Shown here piece by piece: positions 9,131 through 17,520 of a stretch of 64,000 nucleotides of DNA. The position numbers and the translations under genes are program-made. This DNA is from Sphingorhabdus sp. (GTDB taxonomy: Bacteria > Pseudomonadota > Alphaproteobacteria > Sphingomonadales > Sphingomonadaceae): the NCBI RefSeq assembly GCF_023910635.1, contig NZ_JAAVVZ010000014.1, positions 1-64,000 of the forward strand, written 5' to 3'. The notes below the pieces were generated by a model that was not told the DNA's origin, made no database searches, and saw nothing but the letters and a program-made list of their open reading frames with translations. Each line of letters opens with the position of its first letter. Position 1 is the first letter of the stretch.

Positions 9131-9254
9131 GCGATTTTTTTGCGGACGAAAAAATGTGGGAACGCGAGATAATCGGAGAAGTCCGCATCTTCGCAGCGAT
9201 GGTTTTCAAGCGACATGTCGCAACCAGTTCGGCGATTGTCTCACGCATGTTGAC

Positions 9255-9521
9255 TAGGGTCAGGACCTATTAAATCCACCTTCGCGGTTTGAGGCCATAC
9301 TGTTCAGTGCAAGGCGGCAAGCGCAGGACTTAGTGGTTCTAAGTCCAAGCTTGCCAACGTGGCAATGGACAGTATGGGTCAAATCCGAAGGACGCCAAAA
9401 TGGCTTCGATCTCAAAGCAAAATGCCCTTGCAGGCAGAATAACTGCCTGCGGCGGACATTTTCCTTCGATATCTTTGCCATTTTGACGCCGCGAAGGTGG
9501 ATTTAATAGGTCCTGACCCTA
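9255..9521. mobile_element. MITE-like element, copy A (267 bp, 33-bp perfect terminal inverted repeats)
   Basis: The ends are perfect inverted repeats of 33 bases beginning TAGGGTCAGGACC, and the element is bounded by TA on both sides, as expected for a TA target duplication (IS630/Tc1 or IS427 type). It has no credible ORF. The interior holds several hairpins (GGACTTAG/CTAAGTCC, TTGCCA/TGGCAA, GCAGGCAG/CTGCCTGC). Copy B at 43602-43869 is nearly identical. Copy A ends 9 bases before the first BlaI-type operator. The rest of the gap from 9131 to 9254 shows nothing recognisable. Confidence 0.88.
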
Positions 9522-9529
9522 AGGACGTT

Positions 9530-9560
9530 TACAACTGTAATCGAATCAATTACAGGTGTA
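9530..9560 (+). promoter_or_regulatory. Two BlaI/MecI-type operators upstream of the blaI-like gene
   Basis: TACAACTGTA (9530-9539) and TACAGGTGTA (9551-9560) both fit the BlaI/MecI half-site pattern TACA-N2-TGTA. They are spaced 21 bases centre to centre, two helical turns, and lie just upstream of GGAGG (9564-9568) and the ATG at 9576. This predicts autoregulation of the regulator/protease pair. Confidence 0.75.
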
Positions 9561-9575
9561 GTCGGAGGATGAAGA

Positions 9576-9947
9576 ATGTCATCGGAACGTATCAGCGACG
9601 CTGAATTAACGATCATGGAAATATTGTGGGAACGTGCACCGCTGACTGCGACCGACGTGGCCGTGCGGCTGCCGGATGACCGTGAATGGTCCTTACCCAC
9701 GGTCAAAACCTTGCTGTCGCGACTGCTCGGTAAAGCAGCGGTCGAGCACCACGTCGACGGACGACGCTTTCTGTATTCGCCGCTCATCGGTCGTGAGGAT
9801 TATGTGGCGCATGAATCGAAGCGGCTGGTGAACCGACTTTTTGGCGGCAAGTTTATGCCATTGTTCGCGCATCTGGCGGAGCAAGAAAATCTCAGCGCTG
9901 CCGACATATCCGAAATGGAAAGATTGTTGCAGGAGATGAAATCATGA
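9576..9947 (+). CDS. BlaI/MecI-family transcriptional repressor
   Basis: This 123 aa winged-helix repressor begins MSSERISDAELTIMEILWE and has the recognition region WSLPTVKTLLSRLLGKAAV typical of BlaI/MecI, followed by a C-terminal dimerisation helix. In this family the repressor leaves its operator after cleavage triggered by the partner M56 protease. The stop codon overlaps the start of that protease gene as ATGA. Two matching operators lie upstream. No beta-lactamase or PBP2a gene is adjacent, so the signal and regulon are unknown. Confidence 0.92.
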   Translation: MSSERISDAELTIMEILWERAPLTATDVAVRLPDDREWSLPTVKTLLSRLLGKAAVEHHVDGRRFLYSPLIGREDYVAHESKRLVNRLFGGKFMPLFAHLAEQENLSAADISEMERLLQEMKS

Positions 9948-11572
9948 GCACGGACTTCATGGGGGCATGGCTGTTCGACACATTTGTGGTGACCAGTATG
10001 CTGATGCTGCTGGTTTTGCTCCTGCGGCGGCCTGTGGCGCGGCATTTTGGCCCAAGCGTCGCCTATGCACTTTGGTGTATTCCGGCTGCTCGCGTTTTTA
10101 TGCCTTCGCTGGAGGGCGCGCCTGCACCCAATTTGGAGAGCGGGACAGCATTACAGGACAATGTGCGGGACGCGATCTTTGCGGGTATAGCTACGCCGGA
10201 AAATACGGCCTCCGCAACGAGCCAAATGGCGAACATGCCATCGGTCGATTATACCGTGCTTGGTTTGACATTATGGCTTGGCGGCGCAACGTTGTTTTTT
10301 ATCATACAGATGATCCGCTACACCTCTATGCGCGACGAGCTTTTGTCTGAGGCGACTGAAATCGCAAATATCAACGGCATCAGCGTTGTTGCCTCGGATC
10401 AGGTGGCCGGACCGCTCGCCTTCGGCCTGTTCAAACGCTATATTGCGGTGCCGCAGGATTTTACCAAAAGCTATTCTGCTGAGGAGCGCGAACTCGCCAT
10501 TGCGCACGAAATGGCGCATCACCGTTCGGGCGACCTGTTTGCCAATTTGGCGGCGTTCATCTTATTGTGCCTTTCATGGTTCAATCCGGTCGCATGGCTG
10601 AGCTGGAACGCCTTTCGTATTGACCAAGAAGCGGCATGCGACGCGCGCGTCTTGGCGGGGAAGGATACGCAGGACCGCGTCATATATGGAAGGGTATTGG
10701 CGCGCACGGCGTTTGATGGCGTGCCGGCCTTTGCCACTGCGCTAAATTCCCCAAAAACTATTATCGAACGATTGCGGCGGCTCAATATGAAGAATGCCAG
10801 CACAAAAAGGCGCTTGCTTGGTAAAATCGGCATAATTGCTGCCGCTGCTTTGGTCCTGCCACTAACCGCAACGGTCGTGCCTGCGGTGGTCGCGCAGGAT
10901 GAAACTGTTGCCGATGGCAAAGCCGAAACGGTCAAGCGCGACGGCAAAACCGTTGATATCGTCGGCCATGATGGCGATGGCCAAAAGGTCACCAGGGTCG
11001 AACGTGACGGAACGGTCTTCATCTTCCGGACCGACAAGACGCCGACGCGGGGCGAAGTCGAAAAGATGATCGAAGAGGCTGAAACGGATGCCAAGGAGGC
11101 AGAAACCTATGCCAAAGAGGCGGACGAGGCCGTGAGCGAAGCCGATATTGCACAAATTGAGGCCGACACGGCCATGGCATCCGCCGAGTTCGGGCGCGGA
11201 ATGGCACAGGCCACGCGCGGAATGGCACAGGCCAATCGAGTCATCGTAAATGCCGCCGTCGATATAGCGAAGATCGACATTCAGGACATGACCCAAAACT
11301 GCACCGCCGGGCAATACCTATCCACCGATGTTAAAAGCATTGATGGCACGAGCAAGGCGCGCGTTCGCCGTGTGACGTGCGGCGAGCCGTGTGATGTGTG
11401 CGGGAAGCGGCAGGCCAAGATTGCCATGGTCAAAGCTCTAACGGACTTGCGCGCGGCACGCCGTGACATTGTTTCGGCAACAGAAATGCCCAAAGCCGTG
11501 CGCAAAGATGTGATGGGAAGGCTTGATAACGAGATCCGCAAGCTCGAAACGCAAACGGACAATATCAACTAA
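9944..11572 (+). CDS. M56-family (BlaR1/MecR1-like) membrane metallopeptidase with non-PBP C-terminal region
   Basis: This 542 aa integral membrane zinc protease has N-terminal membrane segments (FDTFVVTSMLMLLVLLLRR and one near LGLTLWLGGATLFFII), the HEXXH motif (AIAHEMAHHRSGD, about residue 188), and another hydrophobic segment near 290-310 (LGKIGIIAAAALVLPLTATVV). The outer region is not the penicillin-binding sensor of BlaR1. It has a charged stretch, an Ala/Glu-rich coiled-coil-like stretch (about 365-420) and a C-terminal part with four cysteines (NCTAG, VTCGEPCDVC). It is coupled to the BlaI-like repressor, so it should transduce some envelope signal. Confidence 0.88.
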   Translation: MSTDFMGAWLFDTFVVTSMLMLLVLLLRRPVARHFGPSVAYALWCIPAARVFMPSLEGAPAPNLESGTALQDNVRDAIFAGIATPENTASATSQMANMPSVDYTVLGLTLWLGGATLFFIIQMIRYTSMRDELLSEATEIANINGISVVASDQVAGPLAFGLFKRYIAVPQDFTKSYSAEERELAIAHEMAHHRSGDLFANLAAFILLCLSWFNPVAWLSWNAFRIDQEAACDARVLAGKDTQDRVIYGRVLARTAFDGVPAFATALNSPKTIIERLRRLNMKNASTKRRLLGKIGIIAAAALVLPLTATVVPAVVAQDETVADGKAETVKRDGKTVDIVGHDGDGQKVTRVERDGTVFIFRTDKTPTRGEVEKMIEEAETDAKEAETYAKEADEAVSEADIAQIEADTAMASAEFGRGMAQATRGMAQANRVIVNAAVDIAKIDIQDMTQNCTAGQYLSTDVKSIDGTSKARVRRVTCGEPCDVCGKRQAKIAMVKALTDLRAARRDIVSATEMPKAVRKDVMGRLDNEIRKLETQTDNIN

Positions 11573-11616
11573 CAGGGAAACTATAGCAGAACCCCCAGCA
11601 TCCCTTTTCGGTTCTG

Positions 11617-11647
11617 CCGGGGCGGTTTTTACGGGCCGCCCCTTTTT
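11617..11647 (+). terminator. Rho-independent terminator after the M56 gene
   Basis: The stem GGGGCGG..CCGCCCC (11619-11625 with 11636-11642) is followed by TTTTT. It ends the blaI/M56 transcript just before the metallo-hydrolase gene. Confidence 0.8.
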
Positions 11648-11659
11648 CTTTTGTACGTT

Positions 11660-12592
11660 ATGCGCCATATCGCCGGGATGAAATGGCCCGACACCATCAC
11701 AGCAGGCGAGATTGAGCAGCATGAGCCGCTCGTGCGGCGCGTTCTGGCACCCAATGCTTCGCCTTATACCTATACGGGCACGCAGACGTGGATTGTCGGC
11801 AATAGGACAGACGTCGCCGTTATCGACCCGGGACCTGTCGGGAGTGGCCAAAGCATGGGTGACCCGGCAGACATTCATGGCGAGGGCCATGTGGAGGCGA
11901 TCTTGCGCGCAGTGGGCGATGCCAAGGTAACTGCCATCCTATGTACGCATACCCACCGCGACCATTCGCCCGCCGCCGCGCCATTGAAAGCCGCAACGGG
12001 CGCGCCGATCATTGGCTGTGCGCCCTTGGTGCTGCGCGATGATGGTCCGCGCGCCGATAGCGCCTTTGACCCTGATTACCACCCAGATCGCATCCTGCAG
12101 GACGCAGAGGCCATTTCAGGCGATGGCTGGACCATTGAGGCCGTGGCGACGCCGGGACACACAAGTAACCATCTCTGCTTTGCTTTACGTGAAAGCGGCG
12201 CTTTGTTCACCGGCGACCATGTGATGAAATGGTCGACAAGCGTTGTCAGCCCGCCAGACGGCGATATGCGCGATTATCTGGCGAGCTTGCAAAAGCTATA
12301 TGAACGCGATGACCGCATTTATTACCCGGCCCATGGCCCGGCGGTAAACAACCCGCGTCAATTGGTGCGCGGGATGATCGGTCATCGCCGCCAGCGCGAA
12401 CGCCAGATTGTGACCTTGCTGGAGGGCGGCGAGGGACACATTCCCAATATGGTGGCCGTGATGTATAAAGGCTTAGACCCACGCCTTATTGGCGCCGCAG
12501 GTCGCTCGGTTCTTGCGCACCTTATCGATTTGCAAAATCAGGGGCGTGTGGCGGCGCAAGGCGATGGCTGGCATCTCGTAACGGAGAAGTGA
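11660..12592 (+). CDS. MBL-fold metallo-hydrolase (LACTB2-like)
   Basis: This metallo-beta-lactamase-fold hydrolase has the metal motif THTHRDHSP (HxHxDH), further ligands in ATPGHTSNH, FTGDHVM and YPAHGP, and a C-terminal winged-helix-like region (ALDPRLIGAAGRSVLAHLIDL type). This layout matches the LACTB2 / glyoxalase II-related group; the substrate is unknown. The start is uncertain: TTG 11651, ATG 11660 and ATG 11678 are in frame, with weak ribosome-binding sites. Confidence 0.82.
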   Translation: MRHIAGMKWPDTITAGEIEQHEPLVRRVLAPNASPYTYTGTQTWIVGNRTDVAVIDPGPVGSGQSMGDPADIHGEGHVEAILRAVGDAKVTAILCTHTHRDHSPAAAPLKAATGAPIIGCAPLVLRDDGPRADSAFDPDYHPDRILQDAEAISGDGWTIEAVATPGHTSNHLCFALRESGALFTGDHVMKWSTSVVSPPDGDMRDYLASLQKLYERDDRIYYPAHGPAVNNPRQLVRGMIGHRRQRERQIVTLLEGGEGHIPNMVAVMYKGLDPRLIGAAGRSVLAHLIDLQNQGRVAAQGDGWHLVTEK

Positions 12593-12706
12593 AGCCATCA
12601 TAATGATATGGCATGGCCTTGCGCACCCAACGCGAAAAAACCGATAAGAGCCCGAAGCTAGCCTTGTTTCGCGAACCCAAATCGACCACATAGGCATTCA
12701 GTAAAG

Positions 12707-12727
12707 ATGCCGGAACAGGTCCGGCAT
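12707..12727. repeat. Short palindrome upstream of nadA
   Basis: ATGCCGGA-5-TCCGGCAT is a perfect inverted repeat with 8-bp arms. It resembles a short dispersed palindrome common in alphaproteobacterial intergenic regions. It lies 17 bases before nadA and may be in its leader. The surrounding 12593-12744 gap holds no gene. Confidence 0.6.
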
Positions 12728-12744
12728 GGCAAAGGTAGTACCGC

Positions 12745-13737
12745 ATGAACGCCCCAACGCCCCGCGAAAACTTGCAAGGCCTTGATCTGCTCGCAGAAAT
12801 CACACGGCTGAAAAAAGAACGCAATGCCGTCATTCTCGCGCATTATTATCAAAAGCCCGAGATTCAAGACTTGGCAGACTTCGTGGGCGATAGCCTTGAG
12901 TTGAGCAAGCGCGCGGCAGAGACCGACGCCGACGTAATCGCCTTTTGCGGCGTGAAATTCATGGCGGAAACCGCAAAGATTTTAAGTCCGCAAAAAACCG
13001 TCATACTGCCGGACATGGCCGCTGGCTGTTCATTGGAAGATGCGTGCCCGCCCGGTAAGTTCAAGGCGTTTCGGGAGGCCCACCCTGACCATATCGCGCT
13101 GACCTACATCAATTGTTCCGCCGAAGTGAAGGCGCTGTCCGATATCATCGTGACCAGCAGCAGCGCCGAAACGATCCTGAACCAAATTCCGCCAGAGCAG
13201 AAAATCATTTTTGGTCCTGACCGGCATTTGGGCGGCTATCTTGCCCGCAAGTTCAACCGCGACATGCTCTTGTGGCCGGGCGTATGTATTGTGCATGAGG
13301 CATTTTCGGAAACCGAACTTTTGAAGCTTAAGGCCCAATATTCCGGTGTTCCCGTTGCCGCCCACCCCGAATGTCCGCCGCATATTATCGACCATGCGGA
13401 TTATGTCGGCAGCACGAGTGGCATATTGCAATATGCGCAGACGATGGAGGGCGATACCTTGATCGTCGCTACTGAGCCGCACATCATCCACCAGATGGAA
13501 AAGGCGGAGCCGAGCAAGACATTTATCGGCGCGCCCGGTGCAGACGGCAACTGCGCGTGCAATATCTGCCCTTATATGGCGCTCAATACGATGGAGAAAC
13601 TCTACCTCGCTTTGCGCGATCTGACGCCGCAGATTGAGCTTGATGAAACAGTACGTTTGGCCGCGAAAAAGAGCCTCGACCGGATGTTGGAGATGGCGAG
13701 CGGAACCGTCGGCAAGGGCGATCTCGGTCGGGCATGA
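12745..13737 (+). CDS. nadA: Quinolinate synthase
   Basis: NadA condenses iminoaspartate with dihydroxyacetone phosphate to quinolinate, the second step of de novo NAD synthesis. The 330 aa protein has the three conserved 4Fe-4S cysteines C95 (AAGCSLED), C210 (AHPECPP) and C275 (CNICPYMALN), plus the conserved N-terminal AHYYQKPEIQDLADFVGDSL. nadB (40029) and nadC (20992, minus strand) are also in this window but not in one operon. Confidence 0.96.
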   Translation: MNAPTPRENLQGLDLLAEITRLKKERNAVILAHYYQKPEIQDLADFVGDSLELSKRAAETDADVIAFCGVKFMAETAKILSPQKTVILPDMAAGCSLEDACPPGKFKAFREAHPDHIALTYINCSAEVKALSDIIVTSSSAETILNQIPPEQKIIFGPDRHLGGYLARKFNRDMLLWPGVCIVHEAFSETELLKLKAQYSGVPVAAHPECPPHIIDHADYVGSTSGILQYAQTMEGDTLIVATEPHIIHQMEKAEPSKTFIGAPGADGNCACNICPYMALNTMEKLYLALRDLTPQIELDETVRLAAKKSLDRMLEMASGTVGKGDLGRA

Positions 13738-13807
13738 TTGGCTGATGACGAGGACTATCAAATATATACTCGCCTTAACCGTTACATCGATATAATACAG
13801 CCACGCG

Positions 13808-15913
13808 ATGCTTTTCCGGCGCTCTTCTTCCGATAAAAATACGGATATCGACAGTCGGCTTGCCGCTTTCGATGATAGCTATGCGCAGCGTTTTCCCGAC
13901 GATCCGCAGCCATGGAATGAAGCTACCCCCGCCCCGGCCAAGCGACTGTTTTTAGGCAAGACGCGCTGGTGGTGGTTCGGACGAACGATCGCGGGCATGA
14001 TCGCAATGTTCGTTCTCCTGTTGCTTTGGCTAGCGGTCACCGCACCATTGTCAAAATCGCTTCAGCCGATTGCGCCGCCGCGCATTACATTGCTTGCGTC
14101 AGACGGCACACCCATCGCGCGCAACGGGGCAATCGTTGATAGACCCGTCGACGTCACCCAATTGCCCCCGCATGTGGTGCAGGCTTTTTTGTCGATCGAG
14201 GATCGCCGTTTCTATTCGCATTGGGGCATCGATCCGCGCGGCCTGGCGCGGGCCGCATGGTCGAACGCCTTCGGCAGCGGCATGACTCAAGGCGGCAGTA
14301 CGATTACGCAGCAGCTTGCCAAATTCACCTTTCTCACGCCCGAACGTAGCCTTACCCGCAAGGCGCGTGAAATGCTCATTGCCTTTTGGCTTGAGGGGCG
14401 CCTTACAAAGGACGAAATCCTCGGACGGTATCTGTCGAACGTCTATTTTGGTGACAATGTCTACGGTTTGCGCGCCGCATCCCTGCATTATTTTTATCGC
14501 CAGCCGGAGCGTTTAACGCTTAGCCAATCAGTCATGCTGGCTGGCCTTGTGCAGGCACCGTCACGTCTGGCCCCGACCAAGAACCCCGAACGTGCCGCAA
14601 AGCGGGCTGGGCTCGTGCTCAGGGCCATGGTGGCCAATAAGGCCATTACCCAAGCCAAAGCTGATGCCACCCGCGTAGCGCGGCTGGACGTGCGTGTCCG
14701 CGAGACATTGCCAACCGGTACGTATTTCGCCGACTGGGCCATTCCGCAGGCGCGGCTTCTAACCGAAAGCGGATATTCCGACGTGCGGATAACCACGACC
14801 CTTGATGCCCGCTTGCAGAATATTGCCCGAAAGGTTGTCGCCCGCGCGGGCGTTGGTGATGCGCAAATCGCGTTGGTCGCGATGCGTCCAAATGGTGAGG
14901 TCGTCGCGATGGTTGGTGGCAAAAGCTACAAACAATCCGCCTTTAACCGTGCAACGCAGGCCAAACGGCAGCCCGGATCGACCTTCAAACTGTTTGTGTA
15001 TCTGGCGGCACTTCGTTCGGGCATGACGCCGCAGTCGATGATTGCCGATACGCCCATTAACGAAGGCAGTTATCGCCCGAAAAACGCCGGGTTGCGCTAC
15101 CGGGGCGATATCACGTTGGAGCAAGCCTTTGCCCAATCGAGCAACGTCGCTGCCGTGCGGCTGTACCAAAAAGTAGACGGCAAACAGGTGGAGAAAGCTG
15201 CGCAAGACCTTGGCATCCTTAGTCCGCTCACTTTGGACCCCAGCCTTGCGCTTGGCAGTTCAGGCGTTACCTTGCTAGAATTGACGGCGGCTTATGCGGG
15301 CGTGGCGGGCAACCAATGGCCTGTTGAACCGCACGCCTTTAAACAAGAGGAACAAGGCTGGATTGAGTGGTTGTTCTCCGGACCGCGTTCTTTCAGTGGG
15401 CGAATGCACGGGATGCTGCTGGATTTATTGGAGGCATCGGTGAAGCAAGGCACGGGAAGGGCCGCGCGGCTTTCGATTCCGGCCTATGGGAAAACCGGTA
15501 CCAGTCAGGATAATCGCGATGCCTTATTTGTCGGCTTTGCTGGCGATTTGGTGGTTGGGGTGTGGATCGGTAATGACGACAACAGGCCGCTAAAGGGCAT
15601 TAACGGCGGCGGGTTGCCAGCGCGGATCTGGCGGGATTTCATGTCGCAGTCTATCCGCAATGCAGCGCCGGTGAACAGACAAAAAACCCCTCAGACGCCA
15701 GACCCAGAAGGTCCGATTGAACAGCTTGACCTGCCTGAATTGCAGGAATTGCCGATCGACATCGGCAATTCGGACATTCGCATTGACCAAAAACAGGGCG
15801 TCACCGTGAACACAGATGTCAACGGCGTTCCGTTTGAAATTACACTTGATCGCGATGGTGCCAATATTCAGACTACCCCATCTGCGGAACGCCCCGCGCC
15901 GGAACCCAGATGA
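13808..15913 (+). CDS. Class A penicillin-binding protein (PBP1-type transglycosylase/transpeptidase)
   Basis: This bifunctional peptidoglycan synthase is 701 aa. It has a short cytoplasmic N-terminus, one membrane segment (about 55-76), a GT51 glycosyltransferase domain (catalytic Glu in EDRRFYSHWGID; GGSTITQQLAK) and a transpeptidase domain with SXXK (PGSTFKLF), SXN (QSSNVAA) and KTG (YGKTGTSQDNRD). A C-terminal tail of about 60 residues is Pro- and Asp-rich. It overlaps the next gene, a secreted serine protease, by ATGA. Confidence 0.93.
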   Translation: MLFRRSSSDKNTDIDSRLAAFDDSYAQRFPDDPQPWNEATPAPAKRLFLGKTRWWWFGRTIAGMIAMFVLLLLWLAVTAPLSKSLQPIAPPRITLLASDGTPIARNGAIVDRPVDVTQLPPHVVQAFLSIEDRRFYSHWGIDPRGLARAAWSNAFGSGMTQGGSTITQQLAKFTFLTPERSLTRKAREMLIAFWLEGRLTKDEILGRYLSNVYFGDNVYGLRAASLHYFYRQPERLTLSQSVMLAGLVQAPSRLAPTKNPERAAKRAGLVLRAMVANKAITQAKADATRVARLDVRVRETLPTGTYFADWAIPQARLLTESGYSDVRITTTLDARLQNIARKVVARAGVGDAQIALVAMRPNGEVVAMVGGKSYKQSAFNRATQAKRQPGSTFKLFVYLAALRSGMTPQSMIADTPINEGSYRPKNAGLRYRGDITLEQAFAQSSNVAAVRLYQKVDGKQVEKAAQDLGILSPLTLDPSLALGSSGVTLLELTAAYAGVAGNQWPVEPHAFKQEEQGWIEWLFSGPRSFSGRMHGMLLDLLEASVKQGTGRAARLSIPAYGKTGTSQDNRDALFVGFAGDLVVGVWIGNDDNRPLKGINGGGLPARIWRDFMSQSIRNAAPVNRQKTPQTPDPEGPIEQLDLPELQELPIDIGNSDIRIDQKQGVTVNTDVNGVPFEITLDRDGANIQTTPSAERPAPEPR

Positions 15914-17478
15914 TGCACACATTTTTTTCCATGGTTAGCTTCATGCGATATCTTGCGGCGTTGTGCCTCTTTCTGTCTCCGTTATTGGTTGCTCCCGCAC
16001 TTGCCGATGCAAGTGACATCAGCGCCGCATCACGCAGCGTGGTGCGGGTCATCGTATACAGTTCTGCCGAAGGACAGCAGAGCATCGTCAGCATCGGGTC
16101 TGGCGTGGCTGTTGCGCGCGACAAAATCGTTACCAATGCCCATGTCGTTGAAATGGCCAGCGTGGACGACAGCGTGCAGATCGTCATCGTACCCTCCGAT
16201 GGCACGCAAAGCTATCGCGCAAGAGTTTCTGCCAGCATGCCGGGTAAAGACCTTGCCTTGTTGCAACTGACATCTGGCGCGCTTGTCCCTGCAAGCATTT
16301 TCGCAGGAACGCCAGAGGATGGCGCGGACGTCTTTGCCATTGGTTATCCCGCTAGCGTCGATGTGGCCTTGGAGCAGAGCGAAGCCGATGTGCTCCGCCC
16401 GCAGCAACCCGTCAAAACGCGGGGAACGGTCTCATCCGGACGGACGTCGAAGTCCGTAGAATCGCTTTTGCATACGGCACCCATTGCTCCGGGTAATAGC
16501 GGCGGGCCCATCGTTGATGCCTGCGGACGGGTGCTGGGTATCAACAGTTTCGGTTCCGTGCCCACCGACGGCGGCGCTGAATTTTACTTCGCCATATCGG
16601 CGCGCGAATTGTCGGCATTTCTTGTCAATCGCGGTGTCACGTTCCGTTCTGTGCGGGGTGATTGCCGGTCCGTCGCCGAATTGACGCGCGCCGAGGCGGA
16701 ACTTGAGGCATCCACACGCGCCAAGATGGAGCAAGAGGCGCGTGTTGCCTCCGAACTGCAACGCAGCCGTGAAGGCAAAGTACGCAGCGACGCCGAACAT
16801 GCCGTCATTGGAGAGCGGGAAAACCATCTGGCACTGGCCGGGCTGTTGCTGGTGTTAAGCGCGGTCGCAGGTGGCGCTGCGTGGCAGTTTTCCGAACGTG
16901 GCCAGCGCGACCGCTTTAAAGGCGCAACCGCCGCCGGCGCCGTGCTTTTTGTAATGGCAGTAGGGATTTTTGCGGCCCGCCCGTCTTTCGATGAAGTCGA
17001 TGATCGGGTCCGGGCTGCATTGACTGCCGATATGCCAGACGATGCGATTGCCGAAAAGAAGACCGCTGCTGCCGAACCGCGGTCGAAAATCTGCGTATTG
17101 CAACCCGAACGTAGCCGCGTCACGATGTCTGATACTGCGGACGTTGAATTTACGTGGCAGCCCAATGGTTGCATCAACGGGCGCACGCAATATCTCGAAA
17201 GCGGCGGCCGGTGGGTCCGAAGCTTTGTGCCCAACAATGACGCGCAAATTTCCGTCATAAGCTACACACCAGAAACCGATATTTACCGTATTGAGCGTTT
17301 CTTGCCGGGCAATGATGCCATGCAATCTGCACGTGAGGCACGGCAACTCTACGACGTAAAAACCTGCACCGCGGACCAGAGCCAGCTAACCAACATTGAG
17401 AATATGAATAAGACGATTGCCATGCAATTACCGCCCGCGCCGAACGAGATATTGCTGTTCTCATGCTCTGACCGCTGA
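15910..17478 (+). CDS. Trypsin-like serine protease with C-terminal membrane region
   Basis: This 522 aa protein has a signal peptide (MRYLAALCLFLSPLLVAPALADA), then an S1C-like protease domain with His in VTNAHVVEM, Asp in GKDLALLQL and Ser in APGNSGGPIV. A charged coiled-coil-like stretch (about 255-305), two hydrophobic segments (HLALAGLLLVLSAVAGGAAW and GATAAGAVLFVMAVGIFA) and a C-terminal domain follow. There is no PDZ domain, unlike HtrA. It overlaps the PBP gene, which suggests a role in envelope or peptidoglycan processing. The C-terminal domain is not recognised. Confidence 0.82.
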   Translation: MMHTFFSMVSFMRYLAALCLFLSPLLVAPALADASDISAASRSVVRVIVYSSAEGQQSIVSIGSGVAVARDKIVTNAHVVEMASVDDSVQIVIVPSDGTQSYRARVSASMPGKDLALLQLTSGALVPASIFAGTPEDGADVFAIGYPASVDVALEQSEADVLRPQQPVKTRGTVSSGRTSKSVESLLHTAPIAPGNSGGPIVDACGRVLGINSFGSVPTDGGAEFYFAISARELSAFLVNRGVTFRSVRGDCRSVAELTRAEAELEASTRAKMEQEARVASELQRSREGKVRSDAEHAVIGERENHLALAGLLLVLSAVAGGAAWQFSERGQRDRFKGATAAGAVLFVMAVGIFAARPSFDEVDDRVRAALTADMPDDAIAEKKTAAAEPRSKICVLQPERSRVTMSDTADVEFTWQPNGCINGRTQYLESGGRWVRSFVPNNDAQISVISYTPETDIYRIERFLPGNDAMQSAREARQLYDVKTCTADQSQLTNIENMNKTIAMQLPPAPNEILLFSCSDR

Positions 17479-17520
17479 ATCTTGGATTGTGCGTCGGGAC
17501 TTAGGGCTTATGGTGGCGGC

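Noticed and set aside
9255-9521. Transposase gene inside the MITE-like element
   Set aside because: At 267 bp the element is too short, and its only open frames are short and lie across the hairpins in both copies.
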